From: Symsagittifera roscoffensis
Taxonomy: Eukaryota; Xenacoelomorpha; Acoela; Convolutidae
Reading direction: 5' to 3'
Assembly (NCBI RefSeq): GCF_963678635.1
Contig: NC_087071.1
Coordinates: forward strand, 40,441,797 to 40,505,796
DNA length: 64,000 bases
The translations under genes and the position numbers were made by a program. The notes beneath the pieces were generated by a model. The model saw only the letters and a list, made by a program, of their open reading frames with translations. It did not search any database and was not told where the DNA came from. Below, one piece after another: positions 61,419 to 64,000 of the stretch; within the stretch, counting starts at the first letter, position 1, and every line of letters starts with the position of its first letter.

Positions 61419-61667
61419 CGACAACTCACAAGAAAAGACAACTCGCAACAGAAGACAACTCGCAAAATGTAAGGAAAGCGACAACTCGCAAGTTTTTGAG
61501 CTAGTTGAAAACTTAATATTCTCGGTTTAAGGTTTAACAATTAAGGCACAACAATGATCGGCTCTAAGCTTCGTATTAGGTCCTACCCTCTGTTGGCAAG
61601 CTTGAAACACGTTGGCGCTACTTCGGCGGTGAGTATATTGCGAGTTGTCTTTTCTTGTGAGTTGTCG
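61419..61667. repeat. Perfect 30-bp inverted repeat flanking a candidate first exon
   Basis: 61,419-61,448 (CGACAACTCACAAGAAAAGA and on) is the exact complement of 61,638-61,667. The motif acaactcgcaa recurs three more times between 61,437 and 61,491. It may be a small foldback element, or a stem around the 5' end of a gene. Confidence 0.85.
61554..61628 (+). CDS. Candidate first coding exon: mitochondrial-type presequence
   Basis: ATG at 61,554 begins MIGSKLRIRSYPLLASLKHV, then GATSA, ending at an excellent donor (GCG/GTGAGT) in phase 0. The peptide has five basic and no acidic residues, and alternating basic and hydrophobic residues, as in amphipathic mitochondrial targeting sequences. GC content is high compared with its surroundings. 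Later exons were not found in the remaining 2.4 kb and may lie beyond the window. The mature protein is unknown. Confidence 0.45.
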
Positions 61668-61889
61668 AATTATTCTTATACTTGGGTAGCAAAAATGTTT
61701 TTGATTTCAAACAAACACAATTGATGCCTAACACGTTGAATTTACTGCAAATTCCAACCCTATCAGCTTTTTGCGTAAGTTAGCAGTTTGAAATTTTTGC
61801 TAAATCATTACGCAAAAACTCGTCTAAGCGTCACTTGTTTAAAAATTTTTTATCGACATTCAAGTTGCACCCCGGTCGAGATCCCACTC

Positions 61890-62120
61890 AAAAACCGCTC
61901 AAGATATGAGCGGTTTGAGCGGTTTTTCAGCAAGATTTGAGCGGTTTGAGCGGTTTGGGCGGTTTGAGCGGTTTGGGCGGTCTGGCCGTTTTTTTTTGGA
62001 AAAACCGCTCAAACCTCTCAAATCTTGCTTAAAAAACCGCTCAAAAACCGCTCATTTCTTGCGGTGATTTTTGAACGGTTTTTCAAGCAAGATTTGAGCG
62101 GTTTTTGAGCGGTCTTATAA
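61890..62120. repeat. GAGCGGTTT-type microsatellite in both orientations
   Basis: The unit 'gagcggtttg' or 'gggcggtttg' is repeated rightward (61,910-61,985, 62,085-62,120) and as its complement 'aaaccgctca' (61,885-61,900, 62,000-62,060). It can fold back on itself. Confidence 0.8.
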
Positions 62121-62163
62121 ATAAAACCGATTAAAACCAACAAAAAGGCCTGGAAACGTAATG

Positions 62164-63960
62164 TGACCCCGGGTTGACATCCATAAACCGAAAATGCTTA
62201 TTTTAAGTTTCCCCACACCGAAAAAGCTTATCATACAATTGCCTGCATCAAATGTATGGAAAAATGCTAATCATACAATTTGCATAAAATCAGATTGCTC
62301 GCTGAATATTCACATGCCTCTGGCTATTAAAAAAATTGTTTTGAATATTTTTCTGATAAAAACTACTTATATTTACAAACAAATACTTTTAAATTACAGA
62401 AAATTTACTCTAGAAACGCATCATATTGATCTTCGAAAAATCGTTTGAATAATAAACACAAAAAAAGAAAGGCGACACTTAACCCAATTTTGATGGCCCC
62501 TCTCTTAATTTTCGGGTTATCTCTGCAAGTCCACGATCCCCTATCCATGCGCTGGGGAGGGGTGAGATTGGAGGAGATGCAAAATTGATGTTGAAAATTG
62601 ATGTGCAAAAGTGTCGACTGTTAAAGCAAAAATCGTCGAGCATGCGAGACGATGAAAAACGAATTTCTCCGTACAAAATTTTAGCCAAACACGCTCTGGT
62701 CTCAAATCAAAGCTTCAGGTCGACGGAGAATCAGGAAGTGATCCCATAAATGACATCTAAATTGAACCTTGGAACATTTGAGTACCACCCTGATGTTACA
62801 AAATGAAATAAAATTTCCTACAGAAAAGTATTTTAACAAAAAAGAGAAAGAAAACAAAAAAGAGGGTGGGAAGTTGTTGATTGAGCGATGCTCGAAAAGA
62901 CAATACAGAAAAACAGGAAACATGAAAAAACATTTTACACGAGTTGAGAAAAAATGCCTATCATGCTATTTCAATCTCGCAAAATGAAAAAAAGGTTTAT
63001 CATATCATTTCATAGAACAGAAAAAACAGTATGGAAATTGCATAAAATGAAATTTTGTTGCGAGCAGTTTTCACTTCATTTGGATTGAAGTAACAATCTG
63101 TTTGCTATACTTCTTATCACAAAGATGTTATGAAAATAGCAAAATTGTGTGCCAAGCTTTTTTCCATAGTATGAAATTGCATGACAAGCATTTTTCCACG
63201 ATTGAAAAACAAAAACCTTTTGTTTTGAAATTTTTTGATTTATCTGAAACAAGAAATTTCTCTCATAAGCAAACCCAGAGTGTAAATGGTAAATACCACG
63301 CAGATAAACTGCATTTGGTAATATTAGCCGTGTAAGTTAATGTTAAATTTTTCGCAAAAAACTATATATCAAAAACGTAAAATTGTTTAAGGCTGAAAAA
63401 AATCGAATTTGAAAAATTCGCTTGTTGAGAATGTTTTTTTTCCATAAATTTATGTTTCTTTCAACAAATAAAAAAAAACTTATTGTGTTTTAAAAAAATA
63501 TTGCTTTTGATTTTTGATTTTTTTGGGTAAAAAAATCAACCTGGACTACGTTATAATAACGAAAAATCAAACTCAGCATGATATATTTTTTGCATTTTTG
63601 AGCACAGATGCAAGTTTGTTAACAAAAAACGAATTAAAAAATTTTTACTTCAAACATTTAACATAAATGAAATTGTATAAAAAGCACTTTTTTTTAATAA
63701 AGGTTTTTTTTATGCTAAAATTGCTCTCATGAAACCAGAACAGCCACCAGTTGGTTTTACTTGAGCTTTGAGCCAATTTGTATGATAAGTTTTCAAAAAT
63801 TGATTAAAAAATAATGAAAAAAATATGATAAAAAAATTTCAAAAAAAATGCTCATCTTACAATTTTTTTCTATGAAAAATGAAAGATAATTTTTTTTTCA
63901 AAGACTCGAAATATGAAATTGTATGATAAGCGTTTTTCCAGTTATACATCAACCTGGAGT
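62164..63960. repeat. Region bounded by inverted copies of a CCCGGGTTGA...AATGCTTATCATACAATT repeat
   Basis: The left end near 62,164 (cccgggttgacatcc...gaaaatgctta) and the right end near 63,905-63,957 (gtatgataagcgtttttcc...atcaacctgg) are inverted relatives. More copies of the AATGCTTATCATACAATT core lie at 62,220, 62,270, 62,960 and 63,180, and a separate copy is at 53,592. There is no coding capacity. It is probably a non-autonomous element or nested insertions of one family. Confidence 0.45.
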
Positions 63961-64000
63961 GGTGTGCATACCCGGCTGGGCCCATGCAGATCAAAAGTTG

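Overview
The window looks like AT-rich nuclear DNA from an invertebrate animal. Exons are short and joined by GT-AG introns of about 150 bp to several kb. A Cys-loop receptor gene and a VWD-type extracellular gene fragment are present, along with retroelements, miniature inverted-repeat transposons (MITEs) and satellite-like repeats. A run of exactly 200 N marks an assembly gap. I cannot name the species. Ty3/gypsy elements with a possible third gene would fit several invertebrate groups, including tunicates.

Layout. From 1 to about 16.1 kb lies a minus-strand Ty3/gypsy fossil. Gag is at 15.3-16.1 kb, reverse transcriptase at 13.6-14.4 kb and RNase H at 12.9-13.6 kb. The integrase plus downstream-gene part is multiplied into five modules of about 2.25 kb, and 4.65-13.62 kb is a near-identical 4.48-kb tandem duplication. 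From 17.6 to 20.8 kb is an apparently complete five-exon Cys-loop (nicotinic-receptor-like) subunit gene. From about 20.9 to 34.9 kb is a second, plus-strand and badly eroded Ty3/gypsy fossil with gag, protease, RT, RNase H, integrase and a possible third gene. From 35 to 41.4 kb I see AT-rich palindromic repeats, two tandem arrays, the assembly gap and a LINE 3' fragment.

From 41.5 to 47.0 kb are two phase-matched exons of a mesh/SUSD2/mucin-4-like VWD protein. They are separated by a 4.9-kb intron full of inverted-repeat elements, including a composite of about 2.1 kb. A hAT-type MITE with a perfect 8-bp target-site duplication follows at 47.26 kb. The rest, to 64 kb, is mostly non-coding and repetitive. 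It holds a clean two-exon small secreted protein gene (54.4-55.4 kb, 95 aa, five N-glycosylation sequons), an 857-bp foldback hairpin, several isolated candidate exons (52.5, 57.3 and 59.5 kb) and, at 61.55 kb, what looks like a first exon encoding a mitochondrial-type presequence inside a perfect inverted repeat.

The host genes found are unrelated to each other: an ion channel subunit, an extracellular matrix or adhesion-type protein, and a secreted glycopeptide. I see no operon or functional cluster. The most unusual items are the higher-order tandem array of retroelement modules, the multi-sequon secreted protein and the dispersed TTATAATnGATTATAA-type palindromes. All exon models come from reading frames, splice-site phase and family motifs by eye. 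No alignment or database search was run.
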